Positions 8,819-17,427 are shown, counted from the first letter of the stretch. The stretch: 64,000 nt of DNA from Roseinatronobacter monicus (GCF_006716865.1 NZ_VFPT01000001.1:1359001-1423000), one strand, 5' to 3'. A program made the numbers and translations. The notes: generated from the letters alone by a model not told the origin.

Positions 8819-10021
8819 ATGGCATCTTCCATGATTGATCAGATTTTCCGTCTGTCGCGCGTACCCAGCCAGTCTGCCCCACTCGCGTTGGAGCGGTTGA
8901 CCGACCCGCTGGTCTGGATGCACAGCGATGATGTGCGCAATGCACAGGTGTTGACTGCGCTATCCGAGACATTGCTGCAACGCGCTCCGGGTTTCAGTGT
9001 CTTGCTAACCCACCCTGAGGGGGCAGAGCGCCCGCCCGACCTGCCGGGCCGCGTTTGTATGGCCGTGCTTGCCGATGATCCGGCTATGGTGAATTGGCTT
9101 TTGGCGCGTCAGAAACCTGCGGCCGTGCTGATTGCAGCCCAAGATATTCCCGCTGGCATGGTCAGCGCGCTGGGGCGTGCCTATGTCCCCGTCATCATTG
9201 CCGAAGCGGACACGCCTAAGTTTTTGTCGCGCTGGGGGCGCATGCCGGGGTTTGGGCGGTCGGTTCTGCCGCATATCGCAACTGTCTGTTTGCCCAATGC
9301 CGCAGCGCGCGCGCCGTGGCGTGACGCGGGCGTTCCCGATGCTGCGTTGATCGCATGTGGCCGCCTGTCGGCAACCCCTGTGGCCCTAGGGTGCAACGAA
9401 TCCGAGCGCGAGGAGTTGGCCGAGAATTTTCGCCACCGGACAGTGTGGCTGGCCGCAGGTGTGCCCGAGCGCGAAGAAGACGCGGTCCTTGCCGCACATC
9501 GGGAAGCGCTGCGCGAAAGTCACCGCCTTGCGCTGATCCTGCACCCTGCCGACCCTATGCGAGGCCCGGTTCTGCGCGATGCTTTTGCAAAGCAGTTCAT
9601 CACGGCGCTGCGCTCGGATGACGATCAGATCACCCCTGAAACGCAGGTGTATATCGCCGATACCGAAGGCGAGCGCGGCTTGTGGTATCGTTTGGCGGTC
9701 GCCTGTTTTCTGGGCGGCTCGCTTGGCGGCGAGGGCGCGCAGTACAGCCCGATGGAGGCCGCAGGTCTGGGCTGCGCAATCGTGCATGGGCGTATGTTCG
9801 GGCGCTTTTCCGAACCGTTCGATCTGCTGCGCGAGGCCCGCGCGACCCGTATGATCCAGAGCGCCGATGCACTGGGTTCCGCCATTTGTACCGCGTTGCG
9901 GCCTGAACAGGCCGCCGATCAGGCCCACCGCGCGTGGAAAGTCATCTCTGGCGGGTCAGAGGCGACAGAGACTGTGATCGGTGCTGTGCTTGCTGCCGCT
10001 ACGCGCGCCGAGGCGAGTTAA
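8819..10021 (+). CDS. WaaA-like glycosyltransferase (Kdo transferase family, divergent)
   Basis: A 400-residue GT-B protein of the 3-deoxy-D-manno-octulosonic acid transferase family, which adds Kdo to lipid A precursors. The C-terminal nucleotide-sugar domain is recognisable: [10 protein letters not shown] (residues 211-220), LILHPAD (238-244), [14 protein letters not shown] (280-293) and [17 protein letters not shown] (299-315). The N-terminal half is aberrant. The usual membrane anchor is missing, and the conserved W-x-H-A-x-SVGE segment carrying the general-base Glu reads [11 protein letters not shown] (31-41), so Glu is replaced by Asn. The last base of its stop codon is the first base of the lpxK start, so the two are translationally coupled. 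A lipid A role is inferred from this coupling. Confidence 0.75.
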   Translation: MASSMIDQIFRLSRVPSQSAPLALERLTDPLVWMHSDDVRNAQVLTALSETLLQRAPGFSVLLTHPEGAERPPDLPGRVCMAVLADDPAMVNWLLARQKPAAVLIAAQDIPAGMVSALGRAYVPVIIAEADTPKFLSRWGRMPGFGRSVLPHIATVCLPNAAARAPWRDAGVPDAALIACGRLSATPVALGCNESEREELAENFRHRTVWLAAGVPEREEDAVLAAHREALRESHRLALILHPADPMRGPVLRDAFAKQFITALRSDDDQITPETQVYIADTEGERGLWYRLAVACFLGGSLGGEGAQYSPMEAAGLGCAIVHGRMFGRFSEPFDLLREARATRMIQSADALGSAICTALRPEQAADQAHRAWKVISGGSEATETVIGAVLAAATRAEAS

Positions 10022-11016
10022 TGCGCGCACCTGCCTTCTGGTTCACCCCGTCCCACCGCCCCGCCTTGCGCGCGCGCCTGCTGGCACCATTGGCCGCACT
10101 CTATGCACAGGCAACCGCACGCCGCGTGGCCAAAGCGCCAGATTATCGCCCGCCCATTCCGGTTATATGTGTGGGCAACCTGAATGCAGGCGGCACTGGC
10201 AAGACCCCGACCGTGATTGCACTGGTGCAGATGCTCGATGCGATGGGGCACAACCCGCATGTCATCTCGCGCGGGTATGGGGGGCGGCTGTCGGGGCCTG
10301 TTCGTGTTGTCGAGCGTACACACACTTCCACAGATGTCGGCGATGAGCCGTTGTTGATGGCGGCCTTCGCGCCTGTCTGGGTGGCACAGGACCGCGCAGC
10401 AGGCGCGCGCGATGCAGTGTCCGCAGGGGCGGGGGTTCTGGTCATGGATGACGGGTTTCAGAACCCGACACTGGCCAAGGATCTGTCGCTGATTGTGGTG
10501 GATGCCGCGATTGGCTTTGGCAATGGCCGCGTGCTGCCTGCCGGCCCTTTGCGCGAACCCGTCGCGCATGGGCTGGCACGGGCGGACATGATTGTCAGCA
10601 TCGGTGCGCCCGAGATGCAGCGCCGCTTTGATCTGAACGCCGATTTGAAAGGGTTGCCCATCCTGCGCGGGCAATTGCGCCCGTTGCAAATGGGGATGAG
10701 TTGGCAAGGACTGCGCGTGCTGGCCTTTGCCGGAATTGGCCGGCCTGAGAAATTCTTTGCCACCTTGCGCGCCGAAGGGGCCGAATTGCTGCGCGCCGAG
10801 GCGCTGAGTGATCACCAGCCCCTGACAGACGCGCTGATGGCCCGACTGGAGTTGGAAGCCAAGGCGCTGGGTGCGCAACTGGTTACGACCGAGAAAGACG
10901 CTGTGCGATTGCCCGCGAAGTTTCGGATGAAGGTGCTGACACTGCCGGTCCGGTTGGAGTTTGAAGACCCCGAACCGCTGCGGGCGCGGCTGGCTGCGCT
11001 GATGACCCAGCCATAG
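10021..11016 (+). CDS. lpxK: tetraacyldisaccharide 4'-kinase
   Basis: LpxK phosphorylates the 4' position of tetraacyldisaccharide 1-phosphate to make lipid IVA at the cytoplasmic face of the inner membrane. The 331-residue protein has the family P-loop [12 protein letters not shown] (residues 52-63), the HVISRGYGG motif that follows, and VMDDGFQNP, the DDGFQ motif of LpxK. The start ATG overlaps the upstream glycosyltransferase stop (TAATG). A longer open frame upstream of this ATG is inside the neighbouring gene and not used. The gene is convergent with the next gene, which ends 18 bases away. Confidence 0.96.
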   Translation: MRAPAFWFTPSHRPALRARLLAPLAALYAQATARRVAKAPDYRPPIPVICVGNLNAGGTGKTPTVIALVQMLDAMGHNPHVISRGYGGRLSGPVRVVERTHTSTDVGDEPLLMAAFAPVWVAQDRAAGARDAVSAGAGVLVMDDGFQNPTLAKDLSLIVVDAAIGFGNGRVLPAGPLREPVAHGLARADMIVSIGAPEMQRRFDLNADLKGLPILRGQLRPLQMGMSWQGLRVLAFAGIGRPEKFFATLRAEGAELLRAEALSDHQPLTDALMARLELEAKALGAQLVTTEKDAVRLPAKFRMKVLTLPVRLEFEDPEPLRARLAALMTQP

Positions 11017-11034
11017 TTGACTAGGCGACCGGCG

Positions 11035-11658
11035 TTACTGCACCTCACCGATCCGCGCGCCGAGCCGCAGCGCATGTGCGGGGTCTGTCGCCACAGAGGG
11101 CAGGACCGGATCATAGGCCGCACGGATCAATGCGCCAATCTCGGGGCGCAAAATCGTCGTCTCGCCCGCCACGGCCAGCGCCGAGCGGTCGGTAAAGGCA
11201 GTGTCGGACCACAGCAAAATCACCTGCACGGCCTGCGACAAGGCCAGTGTTTCGGCGGGCACCTGTGACAGCGCGTCATCCATACGGATAAAGACGAACG
11301 CCGCCCGGATCGCATTATCCGCGTCAAATCGGAACACCCGGTATTGGTTGGCATCGGCGGCATGCAGGCGCGCAACCAAGGGCGCAAGCCCCTCAATCAG
11401 CCGGTCAAGATTGGGCACGTCTAGCAGCTCGGACCAGTCCCGACAGAAAAACACCATCAGATTGGCACCCAGTTCGGGGTCGGTTTCGGCCATCTTGTGA
11501 TTTGCCAAAGTCACGACCGCCTCGATCGCACCTTTGACTGTTGAGAGAGTGGCATCATCCACCCCAAAGACGACCGGAACAATCGGTCGCCCCCAGCGCG
11601 CACAGAGATACTGGCCGTCCGAGCGGGTGAAAAGCTGTTCAATATCTGATGTCTGCAT
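11035..11658 (-). CDS. conserved hypothetical protein
   Basis: A 207-residue soluble protein that I do not recognise by family. It has no signal peptide or membrane segments. It is rich in Leu, Ala and Asp, with a central ANLMVFFCRDWSELLDVPNLDRL segment and a C-terminal AAYDPVLPSVATDP. Codon use resembles neighbouring genes, so it is likely real. The start at 11658 (MQTSDIEQLF) is preferred; an in-frame upstream start adds 17 Arg/Pro-rich residues that look non-coding. It is convergent with lpxK and divergent from the Sel1-repeat gene. Confidence 0.7.
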   Translation of the reverse strand: MQTSDIEQLFTRSDGQYLCARWGRPIVPVVFGVDDATLSTVKGAIEAVVTLANHKMAETDPELGANLMVFFCRDWSELLDVPNLDRLIEGLAPLVARLHAADANQYRVFRFDADNAIRAAFVFIRMDDALSQVPAETLALSQAVQVILLWSDTAFTDRSALAVAGETTILRPEIGALIRAAYDPVLPSVATDPAHALRLGARIGEVQ

Positions 11659-11780
11659 GGGGCCCGTCCTTTCGCGCCACGCCATAGGCCGGAACAGCGC
11701 GCCGCGCAAGCTGTCGCAGATGCGTCACAATCGCGTGACAGACGAAAGAAAGTTGCGTATAGGCGAAAAAGGGATTGCGG

Positions 11781-12405
11781 ATGCGGGAAATTTTAGTGGC
11801 CTTCAGAATAATTCTTCTGTTTTTTATCATCGGGTTGCCACTGTCGGCACAGGCGCAATTGCGTGCGCAGGATGGGCTGGCGGCACTTGACGCAGGCGAT
11901 ACAAAGGCCGCGCGCGCGATCTGGACACCGCTGGCGGAACGTGGCGATGTTTTGGCACAGTATAATCTGGCGGTTTTGCTGGCAACGGATGCGGGCGATC
12001 AGGCCGATTTGGAACAGGCACAGCACTGGTTTGAAGCGGCCGCGCAGCAAACGCATCTTGGCGCGCAACTGGCCCTCGCGGATATGTCGGCAGAGCAAGA
12101 TGACTGGCAGTCGGCGAAGTATTGGTATGAAGCGGCGGCCAAGGCTGGCGCGGTGCGTGCGCAATTTGCACTTGGCAAGATACTGGAGCGCGGCTTGGGC
12201 ACAGCGCCTGACCCGCAACAAGCGATACGCTGGTATCAGGCCGCCGCCGACCAAGGGCATAGGGCGGCACAATTCGCCCTTGGCGCAGCACTGGCCGAGC
12301 AGGGGCAGGATGACGCTGCCGCAGACTGGTTTGAAGCAGCCGCCGATCAGGGCCATGTTGAGGCGCGGCATAATTTGGCCCTTGCCCTTGCGCGTGGCCT
12401 TGGCC
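11781..12405 (+). pseudogene. Sel1-repeat protein, 5' part, split by mobile element
   Basis: This is the N-terminal 208 codons of a secreted or periplasmic Sel1-like repeat (TPR-type) protein. A signal peptide is evident (a charged start, a hydrophobic run, then SAQA before QL), followed by at least four Sel1 repeats of about 36 residues. Examples are GDVLAQYNLAVLLA, GAVRAQFALGKILERGLG and GHVEARHNLALALARGLG. The reading frame runs into the mobile element at 12406. Joining 12405 directly to 17119 gives a continuous 906-base frame of 301 codons plus stop, ending at 17399, which shows what was interrupted. The truncated product would read 30-odd element-encoded residues before stopping. Confidence 0.9.
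12400..12405. repeat. target-site duplication TTGGCC, left
   Basis: TTGGCC borders the left end of the 4.7-kb element and recurs at 17113-17118 on the right. Removing the element and one copy restores the Sel1 reading frame exactly, which fixes the duplication as 6 bp. Confidence 0.88.
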
Positions 12406-12498
12406 CCCAAGATGGTATGGTTGCCGCCCTTCCCCGAGAGGCATCAAAGTGCCAACATGAGTGGTGTATACGCCACAGAAATGGAGAAGGACGGCGGG

Positions 12499-13527
12499 AT
12501 GTATGATACAATGATCGGGGTAGATTTGGCAAAGCGAGTTTTTCATCTGCACGTCGCGTCGATGACAGGGCATGTGAGAGATCGCAAGAAGCTGACGCCA
12601 TTGCAGTTTCGGCGCTACATGGCGGACGCGCCGAATTGCGTTGTGGTCTTTGAAGCCTGTGGGAGCGCGCATTACTGGGCGCGGCAAATGATGGAGCTGG
12701 GCCACGAGGCGCGGATCATCCCAGCGCAGTACGTAAAGCCGTTTGTAAAACGCCATAAAAATGACCGGAATGACGCAGAGGCGATCGTGGTGGCGGCGCA
12801 GCGTCCCGAGATGCACTTCACGACGGTGAAGAGTGAACAGCAGCAGGCACGCGCGGTCGTATTTCGGGCGCGCGAACGACTTGTAAATCAGCGCACTGAG
12901 CTGGTGAACGCTTTGCGCTCAACGCTCTATGAATACGGGCACACATTCCCTGTGGGATTTGGCCATGTGAAACGGATCGCCGAACTTGTGGAGGCACCCG
13001 ATTGCGACCTACCCGCCCTTGTCGTGACGGAGTGTCAGGACTTGGTGGCGCAAATTGCTGAGAAGACAGAACGCATCACAGCGAAGGACAAGCTGATCAA
13101 GCAACTCGCAAAAGAAAGCGCTGTGGCGCGGCGCCTGCAAACGATGCCGGGTGTGGGGCCGATGACTGCATTGGCGGTTGAGGCTTTCGCACCGGATATG
13201 GAGCAATTCTCCTGCGGACGGGACTTTGCGGCCTGGCTGGGATTGGTGCCGTTGCAAAAATCGACCGGTGGCAAGAGCCGTTTGGGTAAGCTGTCCAAGA
13301 TGGGCCAGGTCGATATCCGACGTTTGCTGATCATCGGGGCGATGTCGCGGATCATCGGGCGGGCGCGTCATACGATTCCAGATGACAGCTGGCTTGGCAG
13401 GAAAGTGGCCATGAAGCCGAAGATGCTGGTTGGCATTTCGCTGGCGAACAAGATGGCCCGCCAGATCTGGGCGATGCTGACGAAGAATGAGGATTACAGA
13501 GATCCGGCGCTGGTGGGCGCGGCATGA
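12499..13527 (+). CDS. IS110 family transposase, copy 1
   Basis: The 342-residue DEDD recombinase of the IS110/IS116/IS902 family has the RuvC-like N-terminal domain: Asp9 in IGVDLAK, Glu52 in FEACG, Asp89 and Asp92 in KRHKNDRNDAEA. Its C-terminal helix-hairpin-helix transposase domain includes the LQTMPGVGPMTAL and FAAWLGLVP motifs. It moves the element through a circular intermediate using a guide RNA. I chose the ATG at 12499; in-frame ATGs at 12481 and 12457 are possible. It is intact, as is its inverted twin, from which it differs at one residue (Val versus Leu after AEL). Confidence 0.93.
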   Translation: MYDTMIGVDLAKRVFHLHVASMTGHVRDRKKLTPLQFRRYMADAPNCVVVFEACGSAHYWARQMMELGHEARIIPAQYVKPFVKRHKNDRNDAEAIVVAAQRPEMHFTTVKSEQQQARAVVFRARERLVNQRTELVNALRSTLYEYGHTFPVGFGHVKRIAELVEAPDCDLPALVVTECQDLVAQIAEKTERITAKDKLIKQLAKESAVARRLQTMPGVGPMTALAVEAFAPDMEQFSCGRDFAAWLGLVPLQKSTGGKSRLGKLSKMGQVDIRRLLIIGAMSRIIGRARHTIPDDSWLGRKVAMKPKMLVGISLANKMARQIWAMLTKNEDYRDPALVGAA

Positions 13528-13786
13528 CAGCCATGTCGTAACCTGCAAGCGTCGGTGCCAAGGGGAGTGTGAGAGTGCTATGACCTGAATGGGCGCAACG
13601 ATCGAATAGATCTGGATTGGGAAAACCATAGTTGAACTTTGCGCCAAAAGCGCTTCCCCAAGATTTGGACCCTATCCGCTGATCACCATACCGGCCGCGG
13701 CTTCCGGAAACGCCGCTCAGAACAGGCCTGAAAGAAGCACGCAATCGATCACACGCACTGAAACGGTCAAAAGACTCTTGCATCAC
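13528..13786 (+). ncRNA. candidate bridge/seekRNA region of IS1111-type element, copy 1
   Basis: These 259 bases lie between the transposase stop and the right subterminal repeat and contain no convincing ORF. In IS1111-type elements this is where the target-guiding RNA (bridge RNA or seekRNA) is encoded. Two short segments echo the insertion flanks: AGTTGAACTT (13630-13639) resembles the inner flank AGTTTAACACTT, and CCCAAGAT (13657-13664) is identical to the first eight bases of the outer flank (12406-12413). CCATACC (13686-13692) is complementary to GGTATGG at the element's left end. The RNA itself is inferred. Confidence 0.5.
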
Positions 13787-13871
13787 GGGCGGCAACCAAA
13801 GAAGTTTAACACTTATGAGCGTTAAGTGTTTGATTTTCTTGAAACGGGGCTTCAAGAAATGACACAACAGA

Positions 13872-15560
13872 TCAGGCTGGCTGCTTCGGCAGCTCTATGT
13901 TCAGCGTCCGGAACAGGTCCAGCTGTTCAGGCTCAGGGCGGGTTATTCCGTGATATGCATTCGCACCCACATGGACAGTATGCTTCTGAATCCTGCCCAG
14001 TGATTTCAGCAGCCGTGATGGCGACACAGGGCTTTGCGCGGCCCTCAGGCGCATTCGGAGAATGCGGTAGAGAACAAGGGCGAGGAAGCATACAAGGGCG
14101 TGGGCGCGGATGCGATCAGGTAGGCGGTGATAAACCGGTGCGATTTCGATTTCGGATTTAAGCACACGAAACCCCCGCTCAATATCAGCGAGTGAACGAT
14201 AGCGATGGACGACCTCTTCGGGTGTCATATCCGACAGGCTGGTGACCAGAAGGAGCTTTCCATCCAACCGTTCCGCCTGTTCAAGAGCCTCTTCGTCCAC
14301 GGAATAGGTGAAACTGGGGCTGCCAAGATCGGTCTTGATGAACCGGGTCATCTGTTTTTCCAACAGCGCCTTGTGGAAGCGCTGATAGGCGCCGCGGTCG
14401 GAACTACGCCGTCCCCGGCCATTCTCACCGGCATCTTGCGCGTCGAGCTTTCTGGCCAAGGCGTCACCAAGAGCATCAAGCTCAGCGATGATGCTCTGCC
14501 GCGCTGCTGTCTGTTCTGCTGCGCGGGCGGCATTATGCGCGATCACCAGGCGACGCTCTTCCCAGAGGGTTTCGGTGATGACATCCTGATCAACCGGGCC
14601 ATCAGCGCTGTCCAATGCAGGCTGCACCTCGCGCAGGATTTCTGCAAAGGCCGAATATCTGCGGGCTGGGACCGCCAGAATGTAATCCACGCACACGCCT
14701 TGTGCGCGGCCCAGTTCTTCCAGGGCGGCAACATTGTCGAGGCTCAGCAGCCCCCGATCTGCCACGATAACAATCCGCCTCAACGCAAAGCGCTTTTGCA
14801 GCCGTTGCAGGATCGGGACTAGCGTTCTGGTCTCGGCCACATTGCCCTCGAAGACCTCATGCGCAATCGGCAGGCCTTCGGCAGTCTGGATAACACCCAA
14901 GGCAAACTGACGGCCGATCCCATGGATATCCTTGCTTTGCCCATAGGCGCGCAGGTCATCCTCCAGCTGCGCAGTCCCATGGATGCGAACAGAAGTCACA
15001 TCATAGAAGACGACGCTCAGGTCCTTATCCAGCAAGGGATGCAGCTGGTTCGCGACCGCCTGCTCCACCGCGTCCTTGTTCTCTTCGAGCGCATCCATGG
15101 CGCGCATGTGCTGCATGTGATGAACAGCTTCAGGATCAATGCCGGGCATGCTTGTCTCTGCGCGGAGCCATTCGACAACGCCGATCTCGCTGGTGGGGTC
15201 GATCAACCGGTTGAAAACCATCGCCCGCACCAGAGCTTCTGCGTCGAACTGACGGCGTGAGGAGCGCAGGGCGCGGCGCAATGCATCTGACAATCCCAGC
15301 TCATGCCAGAGCTGATGGAGCACCCAGACATCCCCAAATGTCTTGGAGCTGTCGAATTTCGGAGGCTCGGGCAGCATTTCTGGTCGGCCTGCCGCGCGCT
15401 GAAGGCCGTGGATCAGCGCCGACAGATTTTTCTCGCCCATCTTGTCCAGCCGGCCCAGATTGGCGATGACCTTTTGCTTCACACGCCCTGCCTCGTCGCG
15501 GTAGCCCTCGACGATTTGCAGGTAGCTGCGGTTGCCTGATTTTGATACGCGCACATACAT
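13872..15560 (-). CDS. IS1634 family transposase
   Basis: A 562-residue DDE transposase of the IS1634 group (IS4 clade). Likely catalytic residues are Asp187 (VVFYDVTSV), Asp268 (VIVADRGLLS) and Glu461 in the YRSLADIERGFRVLKSE signature, with a long beta-rich insertion between the second Asp and the Glu. The N-terminus (MYVRVSKSGNRSYLQIVEGY) is typical of full-length family members, so the gene appears intact. Its terminal repeats, however, are interrupted by IS110-type copies, so the element may be immobile as it stands. The upstream flank (15561-15703) is AT-rich and should hold its promoter; no other gene is seen there. Confidence 0.92.
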   Translation of the reverse strand: MYVRVSKSGNRSYLQIVEGYRDEAGRVKQKVIANLGRLDKMGEKNLSALIHGLQRAAGRPEMLPEPPKFDSSKTFGDVWVLHQLWHELGLSDALRRALRSSRRQFDAEALVRAMVFNRLIDPTSEIGVVEWLRAETSMPGIDPEAVHHMQHMRAMDALEENKDAVEQAVANQLHPLLDKDLSVVFYDVTSVRIHGTAQLEDDLRAYGQSKDIHGIGRQFALGVIQTAEGLPIAHEVFEGNVAETRTLVPILQRLQKRFALRRIVIVADRGLLSLDNVAALEELGRAQGVCVDYILAVPARRYSAFAEILREVQPALDSADGPVDQDVITETLWEERRLVIAHNAARAAEQTAARQSIIAELDALGDALARKLDAQDAGENGRGRRSSDRGAYQRFHKALLEKQMTRFIKTDLGSPSFTYSVDEEALEQAERLDGKLLLVTSLSDMTPEEVVHRYRSLADIERGFRVLKSEIEIAPVYHRLPDRIRAHALVCFLALVLYRILRMRLRAAQSPVSPSRLLKSLGRIQKHTVHVGANAYHGITRPEPEQLDLFRTLNIELPKQPA

Positions 15561-15731
15561 GACACGACGATACCGTTATTTTAGCTATCTATCAATAATC
15601 AATATTACCATCGCGTGACACAACAACGCTTAAGAGAATTTGCCCCTCCAACCCAAAGGAATTCAACACCTTAGCCCTCAAAATCGGCCAGAATCCCGGC
15701 CAAAAGTGTTAAACTTCTTTGGTTGCCGCCC

Positions 15732-15990
15732 GTGATGCAAGAGTCTTTTGACCGTTTCAGTGCGTGTGATCGATTGCGTGCTTCTTTCAGGCCTGTTCTG
15801 AGCGGCGTTTCCGGAAGCCGCGGCCGGTATGGTGATCAGCGGATAGGGTCCAAATCTTGGGGAAGCGCTTTTGGCGCAAAGTTCAACTATGGTTTTCCCA
15901 ATCCAGATCTATTCGATCGTTGCGCCCATTCAGGTCATAGCACTCTCACACTCCCCTTGGCACCGACGCTTGCAGGTTACGACATGGCTG
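15732..15990 (-). ncRNA. candidate bridge/seekRNA region of IS1111-type element, copy 2
   Basis: Inverted duplicate of the copy 1 non-coding region. The same flank-matching segments occur at 15854-15861 (CCCAAGAT) and 15879-15888 (AGTTGAACTT) when read on the minus strand. Together with 15561-15703 it accounts for the long gene-free stretch here. Confidence 0.5.
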
Positions 15991-17019
15991 TCATGCCGCG
16001 CCCACCAGCGCCGGATCTCTGTAATCCTCATTCTTCGTCAGCATCGCCCAGATCTGGCGGGCCATCTTGTTCGCCAGCGAAATGCCAACCAGCATCTTCG
16101 GCTTCATGGCCACTTTCCTGCCAAGCCAGCTGTCATCTGGAATCGTATGACGCGCCCGCCCGATGATCCGCGACATCGCCCCGATGATCAGCAAACGTCG
16201 GATATCGACCTGGCCCATCTTGGACAGCTTACCCAAACGGCTCTTGCCACCGGTCGATTTTTGCAACGGCACCAATCCCAGCCAGGCCGCAAAGTCCCGT
16301 CCGCAGGAGAATTGCTCCATATCCGGTGCGAAAGCCTCAACCGCCAATGCAGTCATCGGCCCCACACCCGGCATCGTTTGCAGGCGCCGCGCCACAGCGC
16401 TTTCTTTTGCGAGTTGCTTGATCAGCTTGTCCTTCGCTGTGATGCGTTCTGTCTTCTCAGCAATTTGCGCCACCAAGTCCTGACACTCCGTCACGACAAG
16501 GGCGGGTAGGTCGCAATCGGGTGCCTCCAACAGTTCGGCGATCCGTTTCACATGGCCAAATCCCACAGGGAATGTGTGCCCGTATTCATAGAGCGTTGAG
16601 CGCAAAGCGTTCACCAGCTCAGTGCGCTGATTTACAAGTCGTTCGCGCGCCCGAAATACGACCGCGCGTGCCTGCTGCTGTTCACTCTTCACCGTCGTGA
16701 AGTGCATCTCGGGACGCTGCGCCGCCACCACGATCGCCTCTGCGTCATTCCGGTCATTTTTATGGCGTTTTACAAACGGCTTTACGTACTGCGCTGGGAT
16801 GATCCGCGCCTCGTGGCCCAGCTCCATCATTTGCCGCGCCCAGTAATGCGCGCTCCCACAGGCTTCAAAGACCACAACGCAATTCGGCGCGTCCGCCATG
16901 TAGCGCCGAAACTGCAATGGCGTCAGCTTCTTGCGATCTCTCACATGCCCTGTCATCGACGCGACGTGCAGATGAAAAACTCGCTTTGCCAAATCTACCC
17001 CGATCATTGTATCATACAT
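15991..17019 (-). CDS. IS110 family transposase, copy 2
   Basis: The 342-residue transposase has the same DEDD residues (9, 52, 89, 92) and the same C-terminal domain as copy 1, with Leu in place of Val in the RIAELLEAP segment. Both copies are full length and presumably active, so they probably arrived recently or are kept identical by gene conversion between the inverted arms. Confidence 0.93.
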   Translation of the reverse strand: MYDTMIGVDLAKRVFHLHVASMTGHVRDRKKLTPLQFRRYMADAPNCVVVFEACGSAHYWARQMMELGHEARIIPAQYVKPFVKRHKNDRNDAEAIVVAAQRPEMHFTTVKSEQQQARAVVFRARERLVNQRTELVNALRSTLYEYGHTFPVGFGHVKRIAELLEAPDCDLPALVVTECQDLVAQIAEKTERITAKDKLIKQLAKESAVARRLQTMPGVGPMTALAVEAFAPDMEQFSCGRDFAAWLGLVPLQKSTGGKSRLGKLSKMGQVDIRRLLIIGAMSRIIGRARHTIPDDSWLGRKVAMKPKMLVGISLANKMARQIWAMLTKNEDYRDPALVGAA

Positions 17020-17112
17020 CCCGCCGTCCTTCTCCATTTCTGTGGCGTATACACCACTCATGTTGGCACTTTGATGCCTCTCGGGGAAGGGCGGCAACCA
17101 TACCATCTTGGG

Positions 17113-17118
17113 TTGGCC
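17113..17118. repeat. target-site duplication TTGGCC, right
   Basis: Right-hand copy of the 6-bp direct repeat flanking the nested element; see 12400-12405. Confidence 0.88.
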
Positions 17119-17399
17119 GCCCTCAGGACGCAGCGGCCGCGCGGCGTCACTATCTGCGCGCGGTCGCAGCGGGCTATGCGCCCTCAACCTACAATCTGGC
17201 GCTGATGCAGGCACAGGGGCGCGGCGGGGTGCAGAATTTCCGCAAGGCACTGGCACTGGCGATGATGGCGCAATCCTTGGGGCATGGCCCCGCCGAACAC
17301 CTTATCGACGCATTGCGCGAGGTGATGCCAGCAGATGCGATTGCACAGGCCGAGGGGCTGGTTGCGCAATGCGAAACCAACCCCGATCTGTGCGGCTGA
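17119..17399 (+). pseudogene. Sel1-repeat protein, 3' part
   Basis: These 281 bases are the C-terminal part of the interrupted Sel1-repeat gene, continuing the frame from 12405. They encode a further Sel1 repeat (ARRHYLRAVAAGYAPSTYNL), another repeat-like segment (NFRKALALAMMAQSLGHGPA) and a C-terminal tail ending in CETNPDLCG, where the two Cys could pair in the periplasm. It lacks its own start signal and is not expected to be expressed. Confidence 0.88.
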
Positions 17400-17427
17400 G
17401 GGACACCCCCCAGCCGCATAAGGCGGT

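Larger units (their letters stand above)
12419..13797 (+). mobile_element. IS110 family (IS1111-type) insertion sequence, copy 1
   Basis: The subterminal inverted repeat GGTTGCCGCCC (12419-12429) and GGGCGGCAACC (13787-13797) brackets a transposase and a long non-coding 3' region. Subterminal rather than terminal repeats and a long segment downstream of the transposase are hallmarks of the IS1111 group within IS110. True ends should lie a few bases outside these repeats and cannot be set by eye. Confidence 0.8.
12406..13814. repeat. left 1409-bp inverted arm
   Basis: This arm is the inverted copy of 15704-17112, with no length difference. The only difference I found is two adjacent bases at 12987-12988, changing Leu-Val to Leu-Leu in the transposase. 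The arm comprises an IS110-type element plus 13 outer and 17 inner flanking bases shared by both arms. Confidence 0.88.
15721..17099 (-). mobile_element. IS110 family (IS1111-type) insertion sequence, copy 2
   Basis: Inverted twin of copy 1, bracketed by the same subterminal repeats (15721-15731 and 17089-17099). The opposite orientation in the opposite terminal repeat of the host IS is what sequence-directed insertion into an inverted-repeat target would give. Confidence 0.8.
12406..17112. mobile_element. nested element: IS1634-family IS with an IS110/IS1111-type IS in each terminal repeat
   Basis: The 4707-bp insertion starts CCCAAGATGG and ends CCATCTTGGG, flanked by 6-bp TTGGCC repeats. 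It has two 1409-bp inverted arms (12406-13814 and 15704-17112), each carrying an IS110-family transposase. The 1889-bp centre carries an IS1634-family DDE transposase on the minus strand. IS110-family elements normally leave no target duplication, whereas IS1634 elements make 5-6 bp ones. The simplest reading is therefore an IS1634 element that inserted in the Sel1 gene and was later hit in both terminal inverted repeats by the same IS1111-type element. The outer CCCAAGATGGTAT and inner AAAGAAGTTTAACACTT would be the split halves of its terminal repeat. Confidence 0.8.
15704..17112. repeat. right 1409-bp inverted arm
   Basis: This is the inverted copy of 12406-13814. Long, nearly identical inverted arms around a 1.9-kb centre are a substrate for homologous inversion of the IS1634 core. 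Confidence 0.88.

Noticed and set aside
12406..17112. Classical composite transposon made by two flanking IS110 copies
   Set aside because: IS110-family elements do not mobilise intervening DNA in that way and do not leave a 6-bp duplication. The shared 13- and 17-base flanks fit split terminal repeats of the inner IS1634 element better.
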